Part shown: positions 1 through 8,934 of the stretch, piece by piece
Layout of the letters: each line of letters opens with the position of its first letter
How positions within the stretch are numbered: position 1 is the stretch's first letter
Source of the DNA: Aliivibrio sp.
GTDB taxonomy: Bacteria > Pseudomonadota > Gammaproteobacteria > Enterobacterales > Vibrionaceae
Assembly (NCBI GenBank): GCA_016764915.1
Contig: JAESQY010000014.1
Location: 1 to 50,473, forward strand
Direction: 5' to 3'
DNA: 50,473 bases
Made by a program: the position numbers and the translations under genes
The notes under the pieces: generated by a model
The model's input: the letters and a program-made list of their open reading frames with translations, nothing else
Told to the model about the DNA's origin: nothing
The model's database searches: none

Positions 1-75
1 CGCATTGGCCGTCCTCGTCAGCTTTATACTGGTAATACTCGTAAAGAGTTCGTACCTATGCATAAACGTGACTAA
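1..75 (+). CDS. gltA: Citrate synthase, C-terminal end only
   Basis: The window opens inside a reading frame that ends with TAA at 73-75. The 24 visible residues include RPRQLYTG and a basic tail ending HKRD, which matches the extreme C-terminus of type II (hexameric) citrate synthase as in E. coli GltA. Citrate synthase condenses acetyl-CoA and oxaloacetate to citrate in the TCA cycle. The call rests on this short tail, on the clean stop followed by a terminator hairpin, and on knowledge that gltA lies near pgm/seqA in vibrios. The active site lies outside the window. Confidence 0.8.
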   Translation, partial: RIGRPRQLYTGNTRKEFVPMHKRD

Positions 76-95
76 GTTTGCATAGATCGACACAT

Positions 96-123
96 AAAAG
101 GCCGCATAACAATGCGGCCTTTT
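96..123. terminator. Terminator after gltA
   Basis: Perfect 12-bp inverted repeat (AAAAGGCCGCAT at 96-107, its complement at 112-123) with a four-base loop. The A/T ends of the stem give a U-tract in either direction, so it can end gltA and also the convergent nif3-like gene. Confidence 0.85.
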
Positions 124-163
124 ATGTTCTGATTCATCATGCAATGTATCTACATTTAAAGAA

Positions 164-919
164 CTAAACAGGATTATCAATATCAATAAATTTAACCGAT
201 AGTGCGTGTTCCGCAGCTAACCATTCACCTAATGCTTTAACGCCATACCTTTCTGTTGCATGATGACCCGCGGCAAAGTAGTGGATACCCAATTCACGAG
301 CAGAGTGAACGGTCCGCTCTGAAATCTCTCCTGAGATAAATGCATCAAGCCCCATCTCCGCGGCGCGATCAATATAATCTTGACCACCGCCAGTACACCA
401 ACCGATACGAGTGATCATAGAGCTTCCAGCGTGTGTGATATGCATGGGTTTTCGCTTTAGTATTTTGTTCAAACGTGCGGTTAACGCCTCACAAGAGAGT
501 GGTTGAGCAAACTTCCCTTGCATCGCTATTGATGTGCTCGTTGGCTCTAGACCAGACACATCGATAATATCAAGCATCTGGGCTAACTGCGCGTTATTAC
601 CCACGGTTGGGTGAATGTCCAAGGGAAGATGGTAAGCATATAAATTGATACCATTTTCAATCAAGGCCTTTATTCTTCGATATTTCATCCCTTTAATCGA
701 CTCAGCTTCACCTTTCCAGAAATAGCCGTGATGGACTAAAATTGCGTCCGCTTTTTCAGCAATCGCACAATCGACTAACTTTTGCGAAGCGCTGACACCC
801 GTCACGATTTTTGTTACCTCTTCAACTCCTTCAACCTGCAATCCATTAGGACAGTAGTCTTTAATTACGTTCGGGGTTAAAAATTGATTAAGCACGGTTT
901 CTAATTGATAATTATTCAT
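164..919 (-). CDS. Nif3-like dinuclear metal-binding protein (YbgI family)
   Basis: 251-residue member of the NIF3/YbgI family; E. coli YbgI is 247 residues. These are ring-shaped hexameric cytosolic proteins with a two-metal centre; a GTP cyclohydrolase type 1-like label is common but the physiological reaction is not settled. Visible metal-site motifs are VHHGYFW in the N-terminal third and GHHATE near the C-terminus, with ISGEISE between. I chose the ATG at 919 (MNNYQLETVL), which fits the family start; the frame stays open 27 codons upstream, but that part has no family look and would overlap the divergent DUF1853 gene. It is convergent with gltA and shares its terminator. Family sure, function uncertain. 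Confidence 0.88.
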   Translation of the reverse strand: MNNYQLETVLNQFLTPNVIKDYCPNGLQVEGVEEVTKIVTGVSASQKLVDCAIAEKADAILVHHGYFWKGEAESIKGMKYRRIKALIENGINLYAYHLPLDIHPTVGNNAQLAQMLDIIDVSGLEPTSTSIAMQGKFAQPLSCEALTARLNKILKRKPMHITHAGSSMITRIGWCTGGGQDYIDRAAEMGLDAFISGEISERTVHSARELGIHYFAAGHHATERYGVKALGEWLAAEHALSVKFIDIDNPV

Positions 920-990
920 GGCTAGCTTCTGGTCAGAGTTTAGATGATATACTGGCAGTTCAATCCGCTTTAAACAAGTCGACTTTTCGC

Positions 991-1785
991 ATGAAACCAA
1001 CCTTCTCTCTTTTTGCTGATACTTCGAAGTATGCTGCCGATCTAGATTGGATTATTAACTCCCCCTCTCTCTTCATAGACCCTATTGGTTTAAATGCCAG
1101 CCACTTAAAAGGCTTGACCTCTTTGCCCACAATTTCAAGACCATACCACTTATCCAATCGCTTAGGATTCTATTATCAATGGCTATGGAAGCAGGTGATT
1201 GAACAATCGGATCAGTATGAACTTATTGCAGAAGAGCTACAGATTAATAGCAAAGGCCGAACCGTTGGCGCTATCGACTTTATCGTCAGAGATCAAACCA
1301 ACCAGCAACTAGAGCATTGGGAAGTTGCAATCAAATTCTATCTCTACTACCAAGGGAAATGGCTGGGTCCAAACAATAACGATCGTTTAGATTTAAAAAT
1401 AGGGAAAATGCTAAATCATCAGTTAAAAATGACCACGTTCGAGGATTTTAAGCAGCAATTTAGCGATTTTGATGCAATCAAACCCAAAATGATAGTGCAA
1501 GGTCGGTTGTATACAAATCCATTTACTACAGAAGAGCTACCTACCCATTGCAGTAGTTTGGTACTAAACACTCAACGAATTAAGGGGAATTGGTGTTTTG
1601 AACATCAATTCCCTCTAATCAAAGAAAGGCTCTATTTGTTAGACAAATCGCAATGGGTGACAGGGTTAAAACAATCTAGTATTTTACCTTTCTCAATGAG
1701 TAAATTGAGTAAAACCGTGCATTTGCAATCACAGAGTGGTACCTACTGGTTTATTGTTCCAGATGATTGGATAAACGAAAGCTAA
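991..1785 (+). CDS. DUF1853 family protein
   Basis: 264-residue soluble protein recognised as DUF1853: N-terminal part rich in aromatic residues (RLGFYYQWLWKQVIE, about residues 57-71) and the signature AIDFIVRD followed by EHWEVAIKFYLYY (about 95-120). No signal peptide or membrane segment. The Asp, then Glu...Lys spacing within a beta-hairpin is reminiscent of the PD-(D/E)XK nuclease fold; that link is my inference. It is divergent from the nif3-like gene with only about 70 bp between the starts, so their promoters must overlap. Function unknown. Confidence 0.85.
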   Translation: MKPTFSLFADTSKYAADLDWIINSPSLFIDPIGLNASHLKGLTSLPTISRPYHLSNRLGFYYQWLWKQVIEQSDQYELIAEELQINSKGRTVGAIDFIVRDQTNQQLEHWEVAIKFYLYYQGKWLGPNNNDRLDLKIGKMLNHQLKMTTFEDFKQQFSDFDAIKPKMIVQGRLYTNPFTTEELPTHCSSLVLNTQRIKGNWCFEHQFPLIKERLYLLDKSQWVTGLKQSSILPFSMSKLSKTVHLQSQSGTYWFIVPDDWINES

Positions 1786-1790
1786 ACTCA

Positions 1791-1819
1791 AAAAAAAGCC
1801 AACCCTTAATAGATTGGCT
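1791..1819 (-). terminator. Terminator after pgm
   Basis: On the minus strand the sequence reads AGCCAA, an 11-base loop, TTGGCT, then a run of T. It lies 30 bases past the pgm stop. It sits between convergent genes, but the T-run favours pgm as the gene it ends. Confidence 0.7.
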
Positions 1820-1847
1820 GTTTGCTAAGCATTTAAAAAGTGTTCAG

Positions 1848-3494
1848 TTATAAACCTGCATTCTCAAATACATCACTGACCATCTTTTGAGCTTCTTCCT
1901 CTATTAATCGGAGGTGCTGCTCCCCTTTAAAACTTTCACAGTAAATCTTATAGATCTCTTCTGTACCTGAAGGCCTTGCTGCAAACCAGCCAAATTCAGT
2001 ACTCACTTTTAACCCACCGATTGCTGCTCCATTTCCTGAAGCGTGAGTTAACTTTTCAGTGATCAAGTCACCCGCTAAAGTATCGGCTGTCACCATCTCT
2101 GCAGAAAGTGCTTTAAGAACGCTCTTCTGCTCATTGTTTGCCACCGCTTGAATGCGATTATAGTATGACTCACCGTGTTTTTCGGCTAACTTATTATAAT
2201 ATTGCTGTGGGTTAAGTCCTGTTACCGCGGTAATTTCTGCCGCTAATAGACATAAAATAAGACCATCTTTATCAGTTGACCAAGGTGTGCCATCGGTTCG
2301 TAAGAAAGAAGCACCTGCACTTTCCTCACCGCCAAAGCCTAAATACCCATTAAAGAGCCCATCAACAAACCATTTAAAACCAACTGGAACTTCACACAAA
2401 TCGCGACCAAGATCGTTCACTACTTTATCAATGATGGCACTGGAAACTAAGGTTTTCCCAACGGCTACTGACGCTTTCCAGTTAGGCCTGTGTCTAAACA
2501 GATAATCGATACAAACCGCTAAGTAATGATTCGGATTCATCAAACCAGCAGGCGTGACGATGCCATGCCGATCATAATCAGGGTCATTACCAAATGCCAA
2601 GTCATATTGATCTTTTAGTGAAAGAAGGCCTGCCATTGCGTATTCAGATGAACAATCCATTCGAATTACGCCATCTTTATCTAATGACATAAACTGAAAA
2701 GTGGGATCGACCACATCACTAACCAAGGTCAAGTCCAATTCAAATTGTTCGCTAATCTGTCGCCAATACTCAATACCTGCGCCACCTAGTGGGTCGACAC
2801 CCAATTTCAAATTGGCTTTCTGTATTGCTTTAATATCGATGACATTCTTCAAATCATCAATGTATGGTTTAACCAGATCCAACTCGATGACCAAATCACT
2901 GGCCATTGCGGTTTGAATGTCCACACGTTTAACAGCAATAAGCCCTTTTTCGATGATCGCGTTGGCACGATCTTCAATAACTTGCGTTAACTCGCCTTCA
3001 GCTGGCCCGCCATGACTCGGGTTATATTTGATGCCACCATCTTGAGGAGGGTTGTGCGAAGGAGTGATAACGATGCCGTCGGATTGGTCAGAGTGAGTGC
3101 GGTTATAACATAGGATAGCGTGCGATATGCCTGGTGTTGGTGTATACCCGCTTTTTTGCTGAATAATTACTTTAATACCATTAGCAACTAACACTTCAAG
3201 AACAGAAGTGAATGCAGGCTCTGATAACGCATGCGTATCTTTACCTAGAAACAGAGGACCTGTTAATCCACGCTCTTCTCGTGATTCCGCGACAGCTTGA
3301 GCTATTGCCCAGATATGGTGCTGATTAAACGTGATTTTATTCGCACTTCCTCGGTGACCTGATGTGCCAAACTGAACACGCTGAGCACGGTTTTCTGAGT
3401 CTGGTTTTAATAAGAAATAATTAGAAACAAGGGAAGGTATATTGCAAAGATCTTGTTGCTGCACTTTCTGGCCAGCACGAGGGTGAATCGCCAT
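1848..3494 (-). CDS. pgm: Phosphoglucomutase (alpha-D-glucose specific)
   Basis: Interconverts glucose 1-phosphate and glucose 6-phosphate in the cytosol, linking glycolysis to UDP-glucose and envelope sugar synthesis. At 548 residues it is full length (E. coli Pgm 546). Visible motifs: the phosphoserine loop [11 protein letters not shown] (about residues 144-154), the Mg site [10 protein letters not shown] (about 302-311), the sugar-binding GGEESAG (about 392-398) and the phosphate-binding RPSGTEE near the C-terminus. Start is the ATG at 3494 (MAIHPRAGQ). It lies 31 bp downstream of seqA on the same strand, the same order as in E. coli, but a terminator-like hairpin lies between them. Confidence 0.97.
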   Translation of the reverse strand: MAIHPRAGQKVQQQDLCNIPSLVSNYFLLKPDSENRAQRVQFGTSGHRGSANKITFNQHHIWAIAQAVAESREERGLTGPLFLGKDTHALSEPAFTSVLEVLVANGIKVIIQQKSGYTPTPGISHAILCYNRTHSDQSDGIVITPSHNPPQDGGIKYNPSHGGPAEGELTQVIEDRANAIIEKGLIAVKRVDIQTAMASDLVIELDLVKPYIDDLKNVIDIKAIQKANLKLGVDPLGGAGIEYWRQISEQFELDLTLVSDVVDPTFQFMSLDKDGVIRMDCSSEYAMAGLLSLKDQYDLAFGNDPDYDRHGIVTPAGLMNPNHYLAVCIDYLFRHRPNWKASVAVGKTLVSSAIIDKVVNDLGRDLCEVPVGFKWFVDGLFNGYLGFGGEESAGASFLRTDGTPWSTDKDGLILCLLAAEITAVTGLNPQQYYNKLAEKHGESYYNRIQAVANNEQKSVLKALSAEMVTADTLAGDLITEKLTHASGNGAAIGGLKVSTEFGWFAARPSGTEEIYKIYCESFKGEQHLRLIEEEAQKMVSDVFENAGL

Positions 3495-3509
3495 TTAACA
3501 GTCCTTAGT

Positions 3510-3538
3510 AAAAAAAACGCCGCAATTAAATTGCGACG
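3510..3538 (-). terminator. Intrinsic terminator/attenuator between seqA and pgm
   Basis: Minus-strand sequence forms an 8-bp GC-rich stem (CGTCGCAA with TTGCGGCG, one G-T wobble) followed by eight T. The loop holds the seqA stop codon, so the hairpin overlaps the end of seqA and comes before the pgm start. It should end or attenuate seqA transcription before pgm. Confidence 0.75.
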
Positions 3539-4107
3539 CTTACCTTTTCAATCAAATCTGATTTAAAACTCATTTTAGTCATGAGTTGATCAACCATCTG
3601 ACGCTTTCGCCCAGTATTGGTATTCGTGATCACCCAAAAAGGCGTATTTGGAATAGATTTTGGTTTGGTCGTTTTACCACTCTCTAATAGAGTATTGATG
3701 TTATCCGCAAAATAGAGACGAGTCCGTCCTTTCACTTCTGTTGCCTCAGAAAATCCTTGTGGATCTATTCGGTACAACTCAGATAAAACCATCATAAAAC
3801 GGCCGATTGCTTTGTCTTGAGCGGCAAATTCATCTGAAATAAGTAAAGAGCGAACTTCATGCACTCGATTTAAATTATCAGAATGAACGGGGTCTTTACT
3901 TACTGAGATCCCCGAGCGAGGCTCTTCAATCACAACAGCTGCTGCCTCTATAGACACATTACCAATACCAACACCAGCAGTAGGGTTAATACCCTCTTTA
4001 GACTCTAACAGTAAACGCCTTAAAATATCGGATGCGCTCTCACCTATATGTTGAGTCTGGCTTGCTATATAACGATATAGCTCTTCATCTAGCTCAATTT
4101 TTTTCAT
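3526..4107 (-). CDS. seqA: SeqA, negative regulator of replication initiation
   Basis: SeqA binds hemimethylated GATC sites, sequesters oriC and organises newly replicated DNA. The 193-residue protein has the N-terminal oligomerisation segment (MKKIELDEELYRYIAS, then DILRRLL) and the C-terminal DNA-binding domain with NTNTGRKRQM, which carries the Asn/Thr/Arg residues that read hemimethylated GATC. The middle linker (about residues 40-80) is variable, as usual. It lies upstream of pgm and divergent from ybfF, the same arrangement as E. coli. Its stop codon is in the loop of a terminator hairpin. Confidence 0.96.
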   Translation of the reverse strand: MKKIELDEELYRYIASQTQHIGESASDILRRLLLESKEGINPTAGVGIGNVSIEAAAVVIEEPRSGISVSKDPVHSDNLNRVHEVRSLLISDEFAAQDKAIGRFMMVLSELYRIDPQGFSEATEVKGRTRLYFADNINTLLESGKTTKPKSIPNTPFWVITNTNTGRKRQMVDQLMTKMSFKSDLIEKVSVAI

Positions 4108-4204
4108 CGTATCGCTTTTTTCATCAATTAACCAATCACCAAAAGATTATACATAGATATCTGGTTATACTCTACGGTAAACCTAACACTATAAAGAGAA
4201 AAAA

Positions 4205-4966
4205 GTGCTTTTAAATTACAAACAACAGGGAAATGGTCCGACGATCGTTTTAATTCATGGACTGTTTGGCAGTTTGGATAATTTGGGAGCATTAGCGCGT
4301 CACCTAGGAAAAACTTTTCACGTCATTAGCGTCGATCTACGAAATCACGGTCGCTCATTCCATTCAGCTGAAGTTACCTACGACTTAATGGCAGCAGATA
4401 TTGAAGCCTTAATGGCTGAGTTAGAAGTAACAAGTTACGCTGTAGTTGGACACTCTATGGGCGGAAAAGTTGCGATGACACTTGCTGCCTCTAGCAATTT
4501 TAATGTTGAACGTATTGCCATTTTGGACATGGCACCTGTTGATTATCATATTCGCCGGCATGAAAATGTATTTGCAGGTCTTAAAGCCGTGGAGCAAGCA
4601 CAACCAATTGACCGTTCAGAGGCGATATCTCTGCTAAGAGAGCATATTGCCGAACCCGGTGTTATCCAGTTTTTAAACAAATCCCTTTACCGAGGAAAAA
4701 CCCATTACCAGCTGCGTTTTAATATTGATGCGCTCTACGAGCAGTATGACAATATCATTGGGTGGCATGAACTGGCGCCCAACAACTGCCCTACTCTGTT
4801 TATTAAAGGTCAAAATTCTGAGTACATTATTGCAGACTATCAACAGAAGATTCTCAAGCAGTTCCCTTTAGCTAAAGCGCATATGGTGGCAAATACCGGC
4901 CACTGGTTACATGCTGAAAAGCCCGACACGATTAATCGAATTGTTAGTCGGTTTTTACAAAAATAG
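4205..4966 (+). CDS. ybfF: YbfF-type esterase (alpha/beta hydrolase)
   Basis: 253-residue alpha/beta hydrolase. Motifs: oxyanion-hole region IHGLFGSLDN (about 17-26), nucleophile elbow GHSMGG (Ser near residue 82) and a late His in NTGHWLHAEKP. YbfF of E. coli is a short-chain acyl esterase active on thioester and ester substrates in vitro; its cellular substrate is unclear. The start is a GTG at 4205 behind a purine-rich stretch (AAGAGAAAAAA). The gene diverges from seqA with about 97 bp between starts, as in E. coli, and is followed by a small membrane protein and flavodoxin. Confidence 0.92.
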   Translation: MLLNYKQQGNGPTIVLIHGLFGSLDNLGALARHLGKTFHVISVDLRNHGRSFHSAEVTYDLMAADIEALMAELEVTSYAVVGHSMGGKVAMTLAASSNFNVERIAILDMAPVDYHIRRHENVFAGLKAVEQAQPIDRSEAISLLREHIAEPGVIQFLNKSLYRGKTHYQLRFNIDALYEQYDNIIGWHELAPNNCPTLFIKGQNSEYIIADYQQKILKQFPLAKAHMVANTGHWLHAEKPDTINRIVSRFLQK

Positions 4967-5054
4967 TCGTTTTAACTTAATGCATTCGGTTATCAATTAA
5001 CTTTGTTAATCAATTTTGCTATAGTTCATCGATAGAAAAATTGATGGGTGAATA

Positions 5055-5276
5055 ATGTTATATGAAAACTTTGCCTTACTTGAGAGAATAGGGTTAGATT
5101 TATTGTTTGCCTCGATATTCTTTTTTATTGGCATGGCAATAAAAGATGTTTTACAACAGGGAAACGTTCCCGTATTTGGCCGCAGAATCGTTTGGTTAGT
5201 CCTTTTCTTAGGCTGTGCCGGGTTTGTTGCAAAAGGCATTATTCAAATCAGTTGGGAAAGTTCCGGACTTTCGTGA
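5055..5276 (+). CDS. DUF2788 small membrane protein
   Basis: 73-residue protein with two predicted membrane helices (about residues 13-30 and 45-63) and a short loop containing PVFGRR. I recognise the DUF2788 family, which occupies this place between ybfF and fldA in vibrios; E. coli has the unrelated ybfE here. A ribosome binding site (GGGTGAATA) precedes the ATG. Function unknown; position suggests a link to flavodoxin or Fur-related metabolism, but that is only context. Confidence 0.85.
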   Translation: MLYENFALLERIGLDLLFASIFFFIGMAIKDVLQQGNVPVFGRRIVWLVLFLGCAGFVAKGIIQISWESSGLS

Positions 5277-5365
5277 TATCCAATAAAAGTATATAAATAG
5301 AAGCTTATTCTATTTTATTTTTGAACAGTACAATGTGTACCAATAAACAATAGGTAATCTACAAT

Positions 5366-5893
5366 ATGGCAAGCGTAGGACTTTTCTTCGGTAGTGACAC
5401 AGGTAATACCGAAGCTATCGCAAAGATGATTCAAAAACAACTCGGTAAGCAGCTGGTTCAAGTTCAAGATATTGCGAAAAGCAGTAAAGAAGAGATCGAT
5501 AACTTTGATCTGCTTCTACTTGGCATTCCAACTTGGTATTATGGCGAAGCTCAGTGTGACTGGGATGATTTTTTCCCTGAATTAGAAGCGATAGACTTTT
5601 CTACTAAGCTTGTTGCTATCTTTGGTTGTGGTGACCAAGAAGATTACGCAGAATATTTTTGTGATGCTATGGGTACCGTACGCGATATTGTGGAATCACG
5701 TGGCGCGACCATTGTTGGCCATATGTCTACTGAAAGCTTTGAGTTTGAGGCGTCTAAAGCGCTCGTTGATGATAACCATTTTGTCGGACTTTGTATTGAT
5801 GAAGACCGTCAACCAGAGTTAACTGAAGAGCGCGTAACAACTTGGGTTAAGCAGATCCATGAAGAGATGTGTTTAGCTGAACTTGAAGACTAA
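5366..5893 (+). CDS. fldA: Flavodoxin I
   Basis: 175-residue long-chain flavodoxin, an FMN electron carrier that replaces ferredoxin and feeds enzymes such as radical-SAM proteins. The FMN phosphate loop GSDTGNTEAIA is at residues 9-19, the isoalloxazine-flanking Trp/Tyr are in GIPTWYYGEAQCDWDD (about 53-68) and FGCGDQEDYAEYF (about 87-100). Charge is strongly acidic, as expected. It lies just before the iron regulator fur with one gene in between, the usual vibrio and enterobacterial association. Confidence 0.96.
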   Translation: MASVGLFFGSDTGNTEAIAKMIQKQLGKQLVQVQDIAKSSKEEIDNFDLLLLGIPTWYYGEAQCDWDDFFPELEAIDFSTKLVAIFGCGDQEDYAEYFCDAMGTVRDIVESRGATIVGHMSTESFEFEASKALVDDNHFVGLCIDEDRQPELTEERVTTWVKQIHEEMCLAELED

Positions 5894-5914
5894 TTTTAGT
5901 TAGCGATAGAAATT

Positions 5915-5944
5915 AAAAAAACGCACTCTTATAGTGCGTTTTTT
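5915..5944. terminator. Bidirectional terminator, fldA / DUF4442
   Basis: Inverted repeat ACGCACT...AGTGCGT with runs of A before and T after, so it works on both strands. The stop codon of the minus-strand DUF4442 gene is in the loop. Confidence 0.9.
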
Positions 5945-6417
5945 AGTTCTTCACTACGAAATTGTGGTTTCTTACGAATATAGAGTGTTCGTTTTATTCT
6001 AGCCACGACCACGCCTTTCGTATCCACAACTTTAGTCTCAAACTGTGGAAAATACTTATCACCAGATTCTGTCGCTGCGTATATCTCTTTAAGGACTTCA
6101 GATGAAATAATAAACTCTGCCGACAATATAGAAAAACCAGGTTTAAGAAATTCAATCTCCGCTTTGCTATCCCATACGTAATATTTTTCTCTTAAAATCC
6201 CCATCAGCATCAATGAGAAAATAGGATCAGTCATCGAAAAAATGCTACCACCATATTGACTTCTATTTGCGTTTTTATTCCACCAGCGGTGTTTCAGCCT
6301 TACTGTTACACATTGAAAATCATCGCTTATTGATACTATCGATATCCCTGCCCCCCAAAACGGTGGCCAGAGGTTTAAAGCGTTTTTTACTATTTTCGGC
6401 TTATATACTCTATACAC
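5929..6417 (-). CDS. DUF4442 hotdog-fold protein (thioesterase-like)
   Basis: Recognised as DUF4442, a branch of the hotdog-fold (PaaI/YiiD-like) thioesterases. Telling segments are NLWPPFWGAGI, VRLKHRWWN, YGGSIFSMTDP and AEIEFLKPG. No enzyme activity can be assigned. The start is uncertain because the frame has no ATG: I give the GTG at 6417 (162 residues), close to the usual family length. A TTG at 6480 with AGAGG immediately upstream, or a TTG at 6465, would add 16 to 21 hydrophobic residues. It is convergent with fldA and divergent from fur. Confidence 0.8.
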   Translation of the reverse strand: MYRVYKPKIVKNALNLWPPFWGAGISIVSISDDFQCVTVRLKHRWWNKNANRSQYGGSIFSMTDPIFSLMLMGILREKYYVWDSKAEIEFLKPGFSILSAEFIISSEVLKEIYAATESGDKYFPQFETKVVDTKGVVVARIKRTLYIRKKPQFRSEELKNAL

Positions 6418-6537
6418 TGCATATCCATATCGAAAACTGGTCAGACAACCATGTTGCACTAACAAGATAACAAAGATCAACCTCTATTATTTTGTGCCCA
6501 TACTCATTTCATGGTTTATTGTTTACCTATGCTGTCT

Positions 6538-6543
6538 TATAAT
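6538..6543 (+). promoter_or_regulatory. Probable fur promoter -10 (TATAAT)
   Basis: Perfect TATAAT about 50 bp before the fur start. The -35 region 17 bp upstream (TTTATT) is weak. No convincing Fur box was found. Confidence 0.4.
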
Positions 6544-6594
6544 CATGAATATATATTCCTCCATTTCTGGTTGGAGCAAAGATAGGGAACACTG

Positions 6595-7041
6595 ATGTCA
6601 GACAACAATCAAGCACTTAAGCAAGCGGGCTTAAAAGTAACTCTTCCTCGCTTAAAAATACTTGAGATTTTTCAGCAACCTGACTGTCAACATATCAGCG
6701 CAGAAGATCTGTATAAGAAACTACTCGACCTTGGTGAAGAGATTGGCCTTGCGACGGTTTATCGAGTACTAAACCAATTTGATGATGCGGGTATCGTCAC
6801 TCGTCACCACTTTGAAGGTGGAAAATCTGTATTTGAACTCGCCTCTCAACATCACCATGACCACCTTGTCTGTTTAGATTGTGGCAAAGTGATTGAATTT
6901 ACCGATGAGCTTATTGAAGAACGTCAAACCAGCATTGCTAAAAGCTACAATGTTAAACTGACCAACCACAGCTTATATCTCTATGGACACTGTATAGATG
7001 GTGACTGTGCAGAAGATAAAGCGGCACATAACTTTCGATAA
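6595..7041 (+). CDS. fur: Ferric uptake regulator
   Basis: 148-residue Fe(II)-responsive repressor of iron acquisition, exactly the usual length. N-terminal winged helix (LKQAGLKVTLPRLKIL, then LATVYRVLNQFDDAGIV) is followed by the metal and dimer domain with HHHDHLVCLDCGKVIEF (structural zinc CxxC at about 93-96) and a late HCIDGDC. The ATG at 6595 has an AGGGAAC ribosome binding site. It is monocistronic, with a strong terminator 17 bp after the stop. Confidence 0.97.
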   Translation: MSDNNQALKQAGLKVTLPRLKILEIFQQPDCQHISAEDLYKKLLDLGEEIGLATVYRVLNQFDDAGIVTRHHFEGGKSVFELASQHHHDHLVCLDCGKVIEFTDELIEERQTSIAKSYNVKLTNHSLYLYGHCIDGDCAEDKAAHNFR

Positions 7042-7057
7042 ATATTTTTTATCTTAT

Positions 7058-7087
7058 AAAAAAACCAGCTTCTCAGCTGGTTTTTTT
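7058..7087. terminator. Bidirectional terminator, fur / glnS
   Basis: ACCAGCT-TCTC-AGCTGGT stem flanked by seven A and seven T, between the convergent fur and glnS genes; a strong intrinsic terminator on both strands. Confidence 0.93.
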
Positions 7088-7109
7088 ATATCTATTGTTT
7101 AGCGTCTAA

Positions 7110-8777
7110 CTAGTCACCAATTTTAGCCCAAGTATCACGCAGGCCAACCGTTCGGTTAAAGACAAGTGTATTAGGTGTAGAGTCTTTATTATCAACACAG
7201 AAGTAACCTGTTCGTTCAAACTGAAAACCAGCCTCTGCTTGCGCGGACTGTAAACTTGGTTCTACGATGCCGTTTAGTACCTTCAGTGATTCAGGATTTA
7301 ATACCGCTGAAAAGTCCTCTTCTGCACTCGGATTTGGTACCGTAAACAGACGGTCATAAAGACGAATTTCCGCAGGGATGCCTTTCACAGCGGATACCCA
7401 GTGAATAACGCCTTTCACTTTACGTCCGTCTTCTGGATTCTTACCTAACGTTTGTGGATCATAAGTACAGTAGATCGTTGTGACATTGCCCGCTTCATCT
7501 TTATCTGCACGAACGGCTTTAATCACATAAGAGCCACGCAAACGCACCTCTTTATCCAGTACTAAACGCTTAAATTTCTTATTGGCTTCTTCACGAAAAT
7601 CTTCACGTTCAATGTATATTTCACGAGTAAATGGCACTTCGCGCTCACCCATTTCTGGCTTGTTCGGGTGATTCTTGATGTTTAGCGTTTCAACTTTATC
7701 CTGCTCAAAGTTCTCGATAATCACCTTGATTGGATCCAAAACTGCCATCGCACGCGGTGCATTTTCATTTAAATCATCACGAATGCAAGACTCAAGAGAA
7801 CCCATCTCAATAGTATTCTCTTGCTTGGTAACACCAATACGTTTGCAGAATTCGCGAATAGACGCAGAAGTGAACCCTCGACGACGCAGGCCAGAAACGG
7901 TTGGCATACGCGGATCATCCCAGCCATTAACCAAGTTTTCAGTCACAAGTTGACTCAGTTTACGCTTTGACATTAACGTATATTCAAGATTTAAACGACT
8001 AAACTCATACTGATGTGGCTGGCAATCAATGGTGATGTTCTCAAGTACCCAATCATAAAGACGACGGTTATCTTGGAACTCCAGTGTGCAGATTGAATGA
8101 GTAATACCCTCAAGTGCATCTGAGATACAGTGAGTGAAGTCATACATCGGGTAGATGCACCACTTATCGCCAGTCTGATGATGCGTTGCAAAGCGAACTC
8201 GGTATAAAACAGGATCACGCAACACCATAAATGAAGAGCTCATATCAATCTTAGCTCGAAGGCAGGCCGTGCCCTCTTTAAACTCACCATTGCGCATTTT
8301 TTCAAACAACGCTAGATTCTCTTCAACACTGCGATCGCGGTAAGGGCTGTTTTTACCCACTTCGTTCAGTGTGCCACGGTAAGCACGAATATCATCGGCA
8401 CTCAGCTCTTCTACATAAGCAAGGCCTTTCGAAATCAACTCAACAGCAAAGCCGTGCAGTTGATCAAAATAGTTAGATGAATAACGAATCTCTCCCGCCC
8501 AGTCGAAACCAAGCCACTTAACGTCACTTTTAATCGAATCAACGTACTCGATATCTTCTTTCTCTGGATTCGTATCATCAAAACGAAGGTTGCACGAACC
8601 TTTATAATCTTGAGCAATACCGAAATTTAAGCAGATAGATTTTGCATGCCCGATGTGTAAATAGCCGTTAGGTTCCGGCGGGAAACGGGTCTGTACGCTT
8701 GAATGTTTGCCGTCAGCAAGATCTTTGTCGATGATCTGGCGAATAAAATTGGACGGACGAGTCTCAGACTCACTCAT
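7110..8777 (-). CDS. glnS: Glutamine--tRNA ligase
   Basis: Charges tRNA-Gln with glutamine. Class I synthetase, 555 residues from the chosen ATG (E. coli 554). The HIGH motif is [15 protein letters not shown] (about residues 33-47) and the KMSKS-type motif is TLMSKRKLS (about 267-275). The C-terminal anticodon-binding beta-barrels are complete, ending near [10 protein letters not shown] start at MSESETRPS (8777), which has GAGG upstream; the frame continues another 19 codons to 8834, but that extension lacks family support. Confidence 0.97.
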   Translation of the reverse strand: MSESETRPSNFIRQIIDKDLADGKHSSVQTRFPPEPNGYLHIGHAKSICLNFGIAQDYKGSCNLRFDDTNPEKEDIEYVDSIKSDVKWLGFDWAGEIRYSSNYFDQLHGFAVELISKGLAYVEELSADDIRAYRGTLNEVGKNSPYRDRSVEENLALFEKMRNGEFKEGTACLRAKIDMSSSFMVLRDPVLYRVRFATHHQTGDKWCIYPMYDFTHCISDALEGITHSICTLEFQDNRRLYDWVLENITIDCQPHQYEFSRLNLEYTLMSKRKLSQLVTENLVNGWDDPRMPTVSGLRRRGFTSASIREFCKRIGVTKQENTIEMGSLESCIRDDLNENAPRAMAVLDPIKVIIENFEQDKVETLNIKNHPNKPEMGEREVPFTREIYIEREDFREEANKKFKRLVLDKEVRLRGSYVIKAVRADKDEAGNVTTIYCTYDPQTLGKNPEDGRKVKGVIHWVSAVKGIPAEIRLYDRLFTVPNPSAEEDFSAVLNPESLKVLNGIVEPSLQSAQAEAGFQFERTGYFCVDNKDSTPNTLVFNRTVGLRDTWAKIGD

Positions 8778-8864
8778 CAATAACACCTCATGGTTTGATA
8801 CGTTTTTAATAAAATATTGTGCACTATGATCCACGATTTTGACGATAGACTCAACAAGTAGATG

Positions 8865-8905
8865 AAAAAAAAACGCTCCTCTTTCTTCTAACAGAAAGAG
8901 GAGCG
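8865..8905 (-). terminator. Terminator after nagE
   Basis: 13-bp perfect inverted repeat (CGCTCCTCTTTCT at 8874-8886, its complement at 8893-8905) with a six-base loop; on the minus strand it is followed by nine T. It ends nagE before glnS on the same strand. Confidence 0.93.
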
Positions 8906-8934
8906 TATATTGGCGCTGTTTTAGTCAGTTATGT

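Noticed and set aside
6538..6560. Fur box in the fur promoter
   Set aside because: The AT-rich stretch after TATAAT matches the 19-mer too weakly.
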